Positions 20,152 through 30,338 of a stretch of DNA of 64,000 bases are shown one piece after another. Source of the DNA: Elephas maximus indicus. Its lineage: Eukaryota > Chordata > Mammalia > Proboscidea > Elephantidae. The number at the start of each line of letters is the position of its first letter. Position 1 is the stretch's first letter. The notes under the pieces were generated by a model, which ran no database searches, was not told the DNA's origin, and saw only the letters and a list, made by a program, of their open reading frames with translations. The position numbers and the translations under genes are program-made. The stretch is taken from assembly GCF_024166365.1 (NCBI RefSeq), contig NC_064839.1, positions 15,982,878-16,046,877 of the forward strand, in the 5' to 3' direction.

Positions 20152-22113
20152 TTTTTTTATTAACTTTTATTAAGCTTCAAGTGAACGTTTATAAATCCAA
20201 TCAGTCTGTCACATATAAGTTTACATACATCTCACTCCCTACTCCCACTTGCTCTCCCCTTCTTGAGTCAGCCCTTTCAGTCTCTCCTTTCATGACAATT
20301 TTGCCGGCTTCTCTCTCTCTCTATCCTCCCATCCCCCCTCCAGACAAGAGTTGCCAACACAATCTCAAGTGTCCACCTGATATAATTAACTCACTCTTCA
20401 TCAGCGTCCCTCTCCCACCTGCTGACCAGTCCCTTTCATGTCTGATGAGTTGTCTTCGGGGATGGTTCCTGTCCTGTGCCAACAGAAGGTCTGGGGACCA
20501 TGGCTGCCGGGATTCCTCTAGTCTCAGTCAGACCATCAAGTTTGGTCTTTTTATGAGAATTTGGGGTCTGTATCCCACTGTTCTCCTGCTCCCTCAGGGG
20601 TCCTCTGCTGTGCTCCCTGTCAGGGCAGTCATCGATTGTGGCCGGGCACCAACTAGTTCTTCTGGTCTCAGGATGATGTAGGTCTCTGGTTCATGTGGCC
20701 CTTTCTGTCTCTTGGGCTCTTAGTTGTCGTGTGGCCTTGGTGTTCTTCATTTTCCTTTGCTCCAGGTGGGTTGAGACCAATTGATGCATCTTAGATGGCC
20801 GCTTGTTAGCATTTAAGACCCCAGACGCCACATTTCAAAGAGAGATGCAGAATGATTTCATAATAGAATTATTTTGCCAATTGACTTAGAAGTCCCCTTA
20901 AACCATGGTCCCCAGACCCCCGCCCTTGCTCCGCTGACCTTTGAAGCATTCATTTTATCCCGGCAACTTCTTTGCTTTTGGTCCAGTCCAATTGAGCTGA
21001 CCTTCCATGTATTGAGTGTTGTCTTTCCCTTCACCTAAAGCATTTCTTATCTACTGATTAATCAATAAAAAACCCTCTCCCACCCTCCCTCCCTCCCCGC
21101 CTCGTAACCACAAAAGTATGTGTTCTTCTCAGGTTTACTATTACTCAAGATCTTATAATAGTGGTCTTGTACAATATTTGTCCTTTTGCCTCTGACTAAT
21201 TTCGCTCAGCATAATGCCTTCCAGGTTCCTCCATGTTATGAAATGTTTCACAGATTCGTCACTGTTCTTTATCGATGTGTAGTATTCCATTGTGTGAATA
21301 TACCACAATTTATTTACCCATTCATCCATTGATGGACACCTTGGTTGCTTCCAACTTTTTGCTATTGTAAACAGAGCTGCAATAAACATGGGTGTGCATA
21401 TATCTGTTTGTATGAAGGCTCTTGTATCTCTAGGGTATATTCCCAGGAGTGGGATTTCTGGGTTGTATGGTAGTTCTATTTCTAACTGTTTAAGATAACG
21501 CCAGATAGATTTCCAAAGTGGTTGTACCATTTTACATTCCCACCAGCAGTGTATAAGAGTTCCAATCTCTCCGCAGCCTCTCCAACATTTATTATTTTGC
21601 GTTCTTTGGATTAATGCCAGCCTTGCCGGTGTGAGATGGAATCTCATCATAGTTTTAATTTGCATTTCTCTAATGGCTAATGATCGTGAGCATTTTCTCA
21701 TGTATCTGTTGGCTGCCTGTATATCTTCTTTAGTGAAATGTGTGTTCATATCCTTTGCCCACTTTTTGATTGGGTTGTTTGTCTTTTTGTGGTTGAGTTT
21801 TGACAGAATCATGTAGATTTTAGAGATCAGGCGCTGGTCGGAGATGTCATAGCTGAAAATTCTTTCCCAGTCTGTAGGTGGTCTTTTTACTCTTTTGGTG
21901 AAGTCTTTAGATGAGCATAGGTGTTTGATTTTTAGGAGCTCCCAGTTATCTGGTTTCTCTTCATCGTTTTTGGTAATGTTTTGTATTCTGTTTATGCCTT
22001 GTATTAGGGCTCCTAGGGTTGTCCCAATTTTTTCTTCCATGATCTTTATCGTTTTAGTCTTTATGTTTAGGTCTTTGATCCACTTGGAGTTAGTTTTTGT
22101 GCATGGTGTAAGG
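20152..22113 (-). mobile_element. Young 5'-truncated L1
   Basis: It is flanked by a target-site duplication TACTCCATAGGGTTTT at 20136-20151 and 22114-22129. On the plus strand it begins with the T-run of a reversed poly(A) tail. The 3' UTR (20152-21152) includes a conserved C-rich stretch (G-rich in sense, 21073-21099). The ORF2 end is open for about 320 codons. Its sequence is nearly the same as the L1 at 50773-53047, with four amino-acid differences in about 170 shared residues. Both belong to one recent subfamily. Confidence 0.93.
21153..22112 (-). CDS. L1 ORF2 C-terminal part, uninterrupted but 5'-truncated
   Basis: The frame reads from [17 protein letters not shown] to a stop at 21153-21155, about 320 codons without a stop or frameshift. 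It contains the L1 C-terminal cysteine region [18 protein letters not shown] (Cys-x3-Cys-x7-His-x4-Cys), needed for L1 mobility in other mammals. The reverse transcriptase and endonuclease are missing, and no promoter is present, so it is a dead copy whose intact frame reflects youth. The upstream 22 codons of the apparent frame come from the flanking SINE. Confidence 0.85.
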   Translation of the reverse strand, partial: LTPCTKTNSKWIKDLNIKTKTIKIMEEKIGTTLGALIQGINRIQNITKNDEEKPDNWELLKIKHLCSSKDFTKRVKRPPTDWERIFSYDISDQRLISKIYMILSKLNHKKTNNPIKKWAKDMNTHFTKEDIQAANRYMRKCSRSLAIREMQIKTMMRFHLTPARLALIQRTQNNKCWRGCGEIGTLIHCWWECKMVQPLWKSIWRYLKQLEIELPYNPEIPLLGIYPRDTRAFIQTDICTPMFIAALFTIAKSWKQPRCPSMDEWVNKLWYIHTMEYYTSIKNSDESVKHFITWRNLEGIMLSEISQRQKDKYCTRPLL

Positions 22114-22243
22114 TACTCCATAGGGTTTTTAAGACTCAGATTGCCAGGCCTGTCTTCCGAGGTGCCTCTGGGTGGGTTCAAACCGACAACATTTCAGCCA
22201 GTAGTCCAATGCTTAACCATTTTACATCACCCAGGGACTCCTT

Positions 22244-22772
22244 CACACACATAGATAGCTGTATTTCTAGGTCCCTAGAAAAGACCAAAAGACTTGCATC
22301 AAACAGGAAGAGAGATTGTCTTCAGGAAGTGGAATTATGGAAATACAGTCTTTGCTGGTGTTTCTGTATTTTGGGGGATTTTCTTAAATTTTTGCAGAGT
22401 ATGTGTTTCATTTTATAAATAGGTAAAAATAATGAAGCTGTTTTAAAAACAGAAATAAAAACTTAAAACCCCAGCAAAACAAGATTTTTGGGGGGAATAG
22501 AAAGCAGCTTAACCCAATTTCCTGTAGAAAAACTGCCGCCCTAAATGTGAATGCTTCTTCAAGTATTAATTCAGATATTTATGATTACCCTCTACAAACA
22601 GGAAAAGTACTAACAAATCACTTGGTAAAATGAAGAAAAACAACATACCAAAGACAAATCTGCAAAGCTACTTAAAACACAAAAGGATGTCTTAGCAGGA
22701 CATGTATGTCCTTTTCAGAGACTTCAGGTAAAATGGTTGAAGATAATCTTCCAGTCGTCCCTGGAACGTGGT
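22244..22772. other. Unassigned sequence
   Basis: No repeat landmark is seen. On the minus strand 22672-22760 has a short open frame ending in TAA (ILPEVSEKDIHVLLRHPF), but I could not find a convincing acceptor, because its upstream part runs into the LTR. Confidence 0.35.
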
Positions 22773-23300
22773 TGTCATGGATTGCATTGTGTCCCTCCTC
22801 CCACCCCAGATATATGTCAAATTGGCTAGGCCATGATTCCCAGTATCGTGTGATTGTCCACCATTTTGTGATGTGATGTGATTTTCCCATGTATTGTAAA
22901 TCCTACCTCTATGATGTTAATGAGGCAGGATTAAAGGCAGTTATGTTAATTAGGCAGGATTCAATCTACAAGATTAGGTTGTGTCTTAAGTCAATCTCTT
23001 TTGAGATATAAAAAAGAGAAGCAAGCAGAGAGACATGGGGATCTCATACCACCAAGAAAGTAAAGCCAGGAGTGCTCATCCTCAGGACCGGGGGTCCCTG
23101 GGCTAAGAAGCTCCTAGAGCAGGGGAAGATTGATGACAAAGACCTTCCTCCAGAGCCGACAGAGACAGAAAGCCTTCCCCCGGAGCTGGCACCGTGAATT
23201 TGGACTTCTAGCCTCCTAAATTGTGAGAGAATACAATTCTGTTTGTTAAAGCCATCCGTTTGTGGTATTTCCGTTATAGCAGCACCAGATGACTAAGATA
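22773..23300 (+). mobile_element. MaLR-type solo LTR with perfect 5-bp target-site duplication
   Basis: The LTR begins TGTCATGGATTGCATTGTG and ends 'ccagatgactaagata', where the terminal CA has become TA. GTGGT precedes it (22768-22772) and follows it (23301-23305). The 5-bp duplication is the class size for ERVL/MaLR integrases. It holds a short internal repeat ('gatgttaatgaggcaggatt', then 'tatgttaattaggcaggatt'). No internal genes are present. Confidence 0.92.
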
Positions 23301-23455
23301 GTGGTGTAAAGAAGGAAAATTCCCTACCAGATCAATCTGTGAAATAATACAGAAAAGATGCAGGAAGGCTTGGGAAGGCTAATGATACTTATTCAGAAAC
23401 CCATGCAAGGGCTGCAGTCTCTTTCCTGTTTTTTTGTGAAGCCCTGCTCTGCTTT

Positions 23456-23625
23456 GGTGACCTGCTGGCACAGTGGTTAAGAGCTCAGCTACTAACCAAA
23501 AGGTCGGCAGTTCAAATCCACCAGCCACTCCTTGGAAACCCCATGGGGCAGTTCTACTCTGTCATATAGGGTTGCTATGAGTTGGAATCAATTCAACGGC
23601 AATACTTTTTTTTTTTTTTTTTTGG
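23456..23625 (+). mobile_element. AfroSINE
   Basis: The head 'tgacctgctggcacagtggt', B-box-like 'ggcagttcaaatccaccagc' and tail 'gttggaatcaattcaacggc' are complete. It ends in an 18-base T-run. Confidence 0.88.
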
Positions 23626-23766
23626 TTTATATTATGATGGCTAGGACAGATGGGTTCCACAGCCCATTCCCTGTCACAGGGCAGTGATGGCTCATTGGGC
23701 TCCAACTTGGGGGTGCCTCCCCTTTCCGGGCCCTGAAGGCCAGCAAGGTATGGGAGCCCCACTCAC

Positions 23767-23836
23767 CCTGAGCAGCCACTCCATCTAGTAGCCGATGCTC
23801 TCGAAAGGCCTTCTCTGGCACCCATAGTTTCTCAAT
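23767..23836 (-). other. Exon-like segment (70 bp), unproven
   Basis: On the minus strand 'cagaagacttggtttttag' is followed by 70 bases and a good donor GTGAGT after CAGG. The open frame reads IEKLWVPEKAFREHRLLDGV and then AAQ. It looks like natural protein text in amino-acid balance and is the strongest of the minus-strand candidates. I do not recognise the family. The next candidate upstream on that strand (25084-25164) ends in a compatible phase, but carries a stop. Confidence 0.33.
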
Positions 23837-24485
23837 CTAAAAACCAAGTCTTCTGAAAGCATCAATGTTATTGAGACTCAATGTCTATAAATTTGAGTAA
23901 GTATGTTAAGAAAGACAAACCTGTAGGCTTAGGAAAAAAAAATGCTTTATAAGTTTACACAAATACATCACATTTGAGTTGGTTTTTACTAAACTTTAGC
24001 TTTAAGTTCTTGTTGGAAAACATGGTGATAGTACTTACTGAACGACGCTTTGCTTCCTCCCACTTTAAATTTTAAGGATAATAAATTATCGTCAAACTAA
24101 TTTAGTCTTACTATTACACTTTAACTGCGAGTCTTGAGTCAAGGATATTTTTATGTTAAAGTCTTTGTAGATGCAACATTTTATATGCCGAAGTACCACT
24201 GCGTATAATACTGATATTGGAAAAATCTATTAATATTTTGTAAAATGACATGTCTGGCATGGCATTTGGCTTTTCCTGGGGGAAAACAAAATAATTCTAC
24301 AAAATGTTAGAAATTCTTTGGTGTAGACTACACAAACATGGCAGATAAACTAATCCAAGTAGGTGGAGGTTCTTCATGAATGAAAAATTATTGTTTCAAA
24401 AAGATAATAATTTCTGATACAATCGGAAATTTGGGGGTATTAAGGCTCTCTATAAAAACACTTTTCTGAATACTTTGCTTTTCAG

Positions 24486-24543
24486 TCAGAGAAAAAATTA
24501 ACTCCTAGAGCCACTCCAGCTGGCACAAAGACATCACATCAAG
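24486..24543 (+). other. Exon-like segment (58 bp), weak
   Basis: A pyrimidine-rich 'tactttgcttttcag' precedes an open frame SEKKLTPRATPAGTKTSHQ. The donor (GTTTCT) is poor. It lies on the opposite strand from its neighbours, so at most one set can be right. Confidence 0.13.
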
Positions 24544-25083
24544 GTTTCTCTCTGGGATTTGTTATACTAGGGTTCAGCATATTCCAGAATGACTGTTTGT
24601 TTCAGACACTTGCCAGCTTTATGAGGTTGGTAAAAATGAGGAAATCTGCTGTGCCTGACCTCATTTACAAAAGGGAATACATATTACACTAGAGTTTAAA
24701 GTCCAGAGTATTCATGCTTTAATCTCTGAAACTCCCACCTTCCCGTGGCACTCTCTGCTTTCATCAGTGCTTCTCTCATAGTCATGCCTCTTAGAGTTTT
24801 ATAACTGTTTAAAAAGGTAATGCTGAAAGAGTTTAAGGCACTGGTATTCATTTTACATTAAATAAAGTGTTGAAACTCCTGATGCTGTACTATAGAGTCA
24901 CCACCATGCCAGCAGTTTCAATTTTAAACCCATTTCTCCCATTCTGATGTCCTAAGAACATTACCCATGGCACTATTACTTTATAACTTCCATTTTTAAT
25001 TAAGAAAGTTAAATTGGCAACAGAAAACACATTTCTTTCACATTAGCTTTGTTAACAAAAAGTGAACATTAAAATCAGCGTAC

Positions 25084-25164
25084 CTGTGGATAAAATCTAG
25101 CTCCAAACTCCGGCTTCACCTTGATCTTGAAGGCATTCAGTTAAGGGTCTAAGCTTATGACAAT
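25084..25164 (-). other. Exon-like segment (81 bp) with an in-frame stop
   Basis: On the minus strand the segment ends with the donor GTACGC after CCACAG. Its last 19 codons are open (NAFKIKVKPEFGARFYPQ preceded by L). If the acceptor is 'ttttaag' at 25165, codon 8 is TAA. A nearer acceptor at 'ccttcaag' would avoid the stop but sits very close to the branch-point-like 'cttaactga'. It could be a relic of a lost gene or chance. Confidence 0.2.
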
Positions 25165-25491
25165 CTTAAAATTAAAAGAACAAGGAAAAAATGAAAATAT
25201 TGAAAACCACCTACTCTGGCTGAATTACTAGCCTAGAAACTAGAATAGATATTTCTATTCAGCAAAGATTTTGCAATTCTAAAGATACTTGAAAAATGGC
25301 ATTTAGACTATTAGTTGAGGCAGCAAAAAATCCCAGAGAAAGTGAAATAAAAATAATTATTCTCAAAAAGAAACATAGCAGATGTTAATGCATAAGAAGG
25401 AAAACATGCAATTATCAAATCTACCTAAGAAACTAATGCTAAGTCTTAAAAACAATGTACAGATGGAAAAGGTTTTTATTACAATAGTAGG

Positions 25492-25712
25492 ATCAAGGAT
25501 GGAGAAGACATCATGCTTGGTAAAGTGGAGTCAGTGAAAAAGAGAAACGCCCTCAACAAGATGGATTGACACAGTGGCTGCAACAATGGGCTCAAGCATA
25601 ACAATAATTATGAGAATGACACGGGACCAGGCAGTGTTTCATTCTGTTGTACACAGGGTCACTATGAGTCGGAACCAGTTCGACAGCACCTAACAACCCA
25701 ACAACAATTGAA
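25492..25712 (+). mobile_element. RTE-clade LINE, 3' end only
   Basis: It carries 'catcatgcttggtaaagtgg' and 'gattgacacagtggctgcaa' and ends 'cgacagcacctaacaaccca'. It is the last 220 bp of the RTE with an internal loss near its start. The next element, an L1, has used sequence at its right edge as target. Confidence 0.86.
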
Positions 25713-25730
25713 CAAAATGAAATATATTTT

Positions 25731-27042
25731 ATTTGTATCCTAGAGAAATAACAGCCTTTACACAAACAGATATATGCACACCCATGTTCACTGCAGCACT
25801 GTTTACAATAGCAAAAAGATGGAAGCAACCAAGGTGCCCATCAATGGATGAATGGATAAATAAATTATGGTATATTCACACAATGGAATACTACACATCA
25901 GTAAAGAACAAGGATGAATCCGTGAAACATTTCATAACATGGAGGAATCTGGAAGGCATTATGCTAAGTGAAATTAGTTAGTTGCAAAAGGACAAATATT
26001 GTATGAGACCACTATTATAAGAACTCGAAAAATAGTTTAAACAGAGAAGAAAATATTCTTTGATGGTTACAAGAGTGGGGAGGAAGGGAAGGAGAGAGAG
26101 GGGTTTTCACTAATTAGATAGTAGATAAGAGCTATTTTAGGTGAAGGGAAGGACAACACACAATATAGGAGAGGTCAACACAACTGGACTTAACCAAAAG
26201 CAAAGAAGTTCCCTGAATAAACTGAATGCTTCCAAGGCCAGCGTAGCAGAGGTGGGGGCTTGGGGACCATGGTTTTGGAGGCATCTTTTTTTTTTAAGTC
26301 AATCTGCATAATGAAATCTATTAAGAAAACTTTCTGCATCCCACTTTGGAGAGTGACGGCTGGGGTCTTAAATGCTAGCAAGCGGCCATTTAAGATTTAT
26401 CAACTGGTCTCAACTCACCTGGGGCAAAGGAGGATGAAGAACACCAAAGATACAAGATAAATTATGAGCCCAAGAGACAGAAAGGGCCACATAAACCAGA
26501 GACTACATTAGCCTGAGACCAGAAGAACTAGATGGTGCCTGGCTACAACCAATGACTGCCGTGACAGGGAACCAACAGAGAGCCCCTGAAGGAGCAGGAC
26601 GGCAGTGTGATGCAGACCCCAAATTCCTGTAAAAAGACCAGACTTAAAGGTTTGACTAAGACTAGAGGGACCCCAGAGGTCATGGTCCCCAGACTTTCTG
26701 TTGGCCCAAGACAGGAACCATTCCCCAAGCCAACTCTTCAGACAGATGTTGGACTGGACTATGGGATAGAAAATGATACTGGTGCAGAGTGAGCTCTTGG
26801 ATCAAGTAAACACATGAGACCATGTGGGCAGCTCCTGTCTAGAGGAGAGATGAGAGGGCAGAGGGGGTCAGAAGTGGGCTGAATGGACACGAAAAGAGAG
26901 AGTGGCTGGAAGAGTGTGCTGTCTCATTAGGGGAGAGCAACTAGGAGTATATAGCGAGGTGTATATAAATTTTTGTATGAGACACTGACTTCATTTGTGA
27001 ACTTTCACTTCATGAATAATAATTTTTTAAAAAACCCAAATT
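25731..27042 (+). mobile_element. L1, 5'-truncated (ORF2 end and 3' UTR)
   Basis: It begins in the ORF2 text 'cctagagaaataacagcctt', has an open piece at 25733-25981 ([20 protein letters not shown]), then a 3' UTR with a decayed G-rich tract (26075-26101) and an A-rich end near 27040. The flanks AAAATGAAATATATTTT (25714-25730) and AAAATGAACATATATATATT (27043-27062) look like a worn target-site duplication. It is older than the L1s at 20 kb and 51 kb by its number of differences. Confidence 0.85.
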
Positions 27043-27064
27043 AAAATGAACATATATATATTTT

Positions 27065-27519
27065 TTAATTTGGTTAACATAAAAGAAAGGAAAAATCTAG
27101 ATGTCTTTTTTACCCACTATATCTTCTAAAATGGAAAAAATTCTATTTCAAGCTAACAAGCTAAAAAACAAAACACCAGATTCCAAGCAATTCTTTAAAA
27201 TTCTTAATTCTTCCACTACTCTAACAGAGACCTCTGTTATTAAGCACAAACAACAACAAAAAATCCCTAAGCATTTGAAATGGAATTAAAAAATCACTGA
27301 TCATACTAACCAAGAAAAGCAAGGTGAAAAAGTCAAAAGTTTCTGTAACACAGAATTTTATTAGGACTTCATGAAAGGAAGGTGGAGGATTGACCATCTG
27401 GTCATACTAAAATCATAAGAAACTTTAAACAAAAGTGTAAGTTCATGAAGACAAAGAGAACTGGAGGAGAAACACCTGTAAATGTATGTGTAAAGTGTCA
27501 ACAAACATTTAAAAGACAA
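27065..27519. other. Unassigned AT-rich sequence
   Basis: No repeat or exon signal is recognised. Some 'ttagga'-like L1 words near 27350-27500 could mean that the old L1 starts earlier than I place it. Confidence 0.3.
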
Positions 27520-30338
27520 CGTGGATGATGGGGTTGCAGTTCCAGAAAGATGAAGAAAGTACACTCTATCTTGTTTCTCCACAGATGGCAGCTAGGAAAC
27601 ATAGAGAGAACATATGGATCAGCTATTTGAAGACTCTGGGAAGATAACAGGGTTTGGGGAAAAAGAACATAATTCAAAGTACCATCAAACCATTTTTCCC
27701 TCTGGTATTCCTCATCCTGGATTCAACACAACCCCGCCTGGAATGGGCATTGGCACAGACAGAGCTCCAGGAAAAGCCCCTTTGGTCTGGCTTGAGGAGC
27801 AGGAACGGGGTCTGATAATGCCGCCGCCCCCCCCCACCACTTTTTCCGTCCGTTCACTCACGCCCTAAACCACTGTGACCCATGGACACATAAAACTCTG
27901 AGGGAAAGGAGCTTCCTTCTCCAATCAGGGGAGCTACTGTCCCAAAGGGGCAGATGAACCTGTTGCTTTGTTTTTCTCTCCTCCACCTCTTGGTCCTGGA
28001 GCTGGCACAGCAATGCAAAATGCATCACAGAAGCAAGATAAATGAAACCTCAACTTTCTGACTGGAGGACTGAAAAGGGAAGACTCAGAAAGCCTGACAG
28101 TGCCTGAGAGATTGTGAAGAGGAAAGAGTTAGGGGAAAACCCCATAAAGTTATTTATGAACTCCTGGGCAAACCCCTGAGGTGCATAAGCATGGATCTCA
28201 CCTTAAACAGCATAACATAGACTGTGTGAACTGAACAACAGGAGAGACCACAGCCCAGGTCCCAGTTGGCCATTGGTGGTGCATACCTGGGACAGGTCCA
28301 AATAGCACTGCCAAGGCTTTGAAAATTTAACTGACACTGGTGCTACAGCTCATACATCTTGACTCCAGCTGGGTAGATAAGGGTGTAATACAAGAGATAA
28401 GTATAAATTAAAGGGTGGAAGGGTAAAAGTACCTACACAGTGGTAAAGTTTCTACATTCCTTAAGTAGTAAAGTAATGACTCTAAGTAGACTGTGAAAAG
28501 TATATTTATTGCAATTCCTACAGCAATGAAACTATACTAACAGATATGATCAAAAACAATAGAGACAAGTGGGAAGATGTTGGCATAAACAGATCATTGT
28601 TCTGACCCTTTCCAACAAATGCAATAAGAAATAAAACAAACAAACATTGCTTGACCTTGAGGGACTCTGAATAGGAGAGCAGAGGACAGCAGTGGGAGAC
28701 CTGCAGACAGACAAGAATCAATGAATCAACAAGTCACATATGGCAGAAAAATCACTTCTCCCATTGTCCCTGCCCCGCACCCCAGCCACATGGGCCACCA
28801 GCTGATGCAAACTGGGGAAGCAAACCTGCCTGCTTCCCTAACCACCAAACCCCTGTCTGTGCAAAGAGACAGGATTCAAAGCTTCTGTTCTAAAATCAAC
28901 AAGGCAGACCTCCCTGGGGAGGGAGGGAGTTGGGGATCGGTTTAGGTCTGTCCATCCCCTCTTTATGGTCAGCATTGAAAACTGATGACTGAGGCCACTG
29001 TGTGTTAGGAAGCAGGTGTCTTCAGTGGAGGCTATACCCACAGCCAACATACTACGGGGTAGGGGATAGGGGCTCTGACATAAACAAGGCAGACTTCCCA
29101 AAGAGTCAATTTGGAGCATGACGGTCCCTCCCCAACCTGGTCATGATTGGCTGCCAGGCTACTGCAAATAGTTACATTGAAATGCCCCAACAAAAAGTCA
29201 CAAGACACACAAAGAAAAGAGAAACAATGGCCCATCCAAATGAACATGACAAAGGGAGTGAAAGTCCATCTATGGAAAATCAAATGATGAAAACAATCAA
29301 AGAATTTAACAGTGTTAAACATAAATAAAAAACCCAAACCCACTGCTGTCAAGTCAATTCCAACTCATAGCGACCCTATCAGACAGACTAGAACTGCCTC
29401 ATAGAGTTTCCAAGGAATGCCTGGTGGATTTGAACTGCTGACTTTTTAGTTAGCAGCCAGAGCTCTGAACCATTACGCCACCAGGGTTTCCAAAAAAGCC
29501 AAGGAAAAACAGACATAAAATCTAAAAGAAATAAGGAAAACAATGCAAGAACAAAACAAGGATCTAAAAAAAGAGTTAAAAAGAAGAAATATTGCAACTG
29601 AAATGAAAAATACAAAGGAAGGATTTAACAACAGATTTAATGAGGCAGAAAAAAGAATAAACGAATTAGAGGATAAGACAGTCAAAATTACAAAGGTTGA
29701 AGAGCAATAATAGCAGAGGCTCAAGAAGGCTAAGCACAGTTTAGTGGAATTCTGGGACAACATCAAGAGGCCTAAAGTATGCATCACGGGATTTCCAGGA
29801 GGAGATGAGAGAGAGAAAGAACATTTCAAAAAATAATGACAGAAAATGTCCCCAATCTGAAGAAGAACATGGATCTACAAATTCAAAAAGATGAAATAAC
29901 TCCAAGTAGAATAAACCAAAAGAGATCTACACTGAGACACATCATAGTCAGGCTCTCAAAAAGTAGGGATAAAGAGAATTGTGAAAGAGAAGTGAACATC
30001 CCGTATAAATGATCCCCAATAAGATTAAGAGCCAATTTCTCCTCAGAAACATTGGAGGCCAGAAGGCAATGGTGTATATATATATTTAAAGTGCTGAAAG
30101 AAAAAACTGCCAACCAAGAATACTATACCCAGCAAAAACTGTTCTTCAAGAACGAGGATGAAATTGAAACATTCCCAGAAAAACAGAAGCTGAGAGAGTT
30201 CATATTCACCAGACTGACCCTACAAAAAAATACTAATGGGGGTTATGTAGATTGAAGGGAAAACACACCAGAAAGTAATTCAAAGCCATACAAAAAAAGA
30301 AAGACGGATACCTCATAGGGAACTGCACCAACAAGTAT
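27520..30338 (+). mobile_element. Ancient L1 or HAL1: 5' region and ORF1
   Basis: The right half (29140-30338) is decayed ORF1 of the L1M/HAL1 type: an A-rich coiled-coil-like part ('gaattagaggataagacagt' near 29663) and the C-terminal part ('accaagaatactatacccag' near 30113). The left half (27520-29140) is GC-richer and is taken as 5' UTR because of its position and 'acagatggcagctagg'. An AfroSINE (29327-29493) interrupts it. A full-length RTE cuts it on the right, and similar ORF1 text then restarts at 34749. Confidence 0.6.
29327..29493 (-). mobile_element. AfroSINE in L1 ORF1
   Basis: It runs from the reversed tail 'aacccactgctgtcaagtca' to the reversed head 'gccaccagggtttcc'. It is a short-form copy, nearly complete, inserted in the ancient ORF1. 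Confidence 0.88.

Larger units (their letters stand above)
20080..22243 (-). mobile_element. AfroSINE with RTE-like tail, split by a young L1
   Basis: The left piece (20080-20151) starts 'tgttgttagttgccattgag', a tail much closer to the RTE 3' end than in most copies here. The right piece (22114-22243) carries 'ggtgggttcaaaccgacaac' and the reversed head. The L1 lies between two copies of TACTCCATAGGGTTTT. Confidence 0.84.
23626..25491. other. Mostly unassigned unique sequence with exon-like segments
   Basis: Nearly 1.9 kb has no recognisable transposon. Three segments look like exons and are listed separately (23767-23836 minus, 24486-24543 plus, 25084-25164 minus). The region 23650-23820 is noticeably GC-richer than its surroundings. 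The rest is AT-rich. Confidence 0.45.

Noticed and set aside
20181-20681. 166-codon plus-strand open frame
   Set aside because: It is the antisense of the L1 3' UTR; the same frame appears opposite other L1 copies (for example near 52512 and 57987).
21895-22254. 119-codon plus-strand frame, recurring on the minus strand near 50859
   Set aside because: Antisense shadow of L1 ORF2 in both copies.
29473-29829. Hydrophobic minus-strand frame of 118 codons
   Set aside because: Antisense of the A-rich, lysine-rich L1 ORF1, which gives Phe/Leu/Ser-rich text; not a membrane protein.
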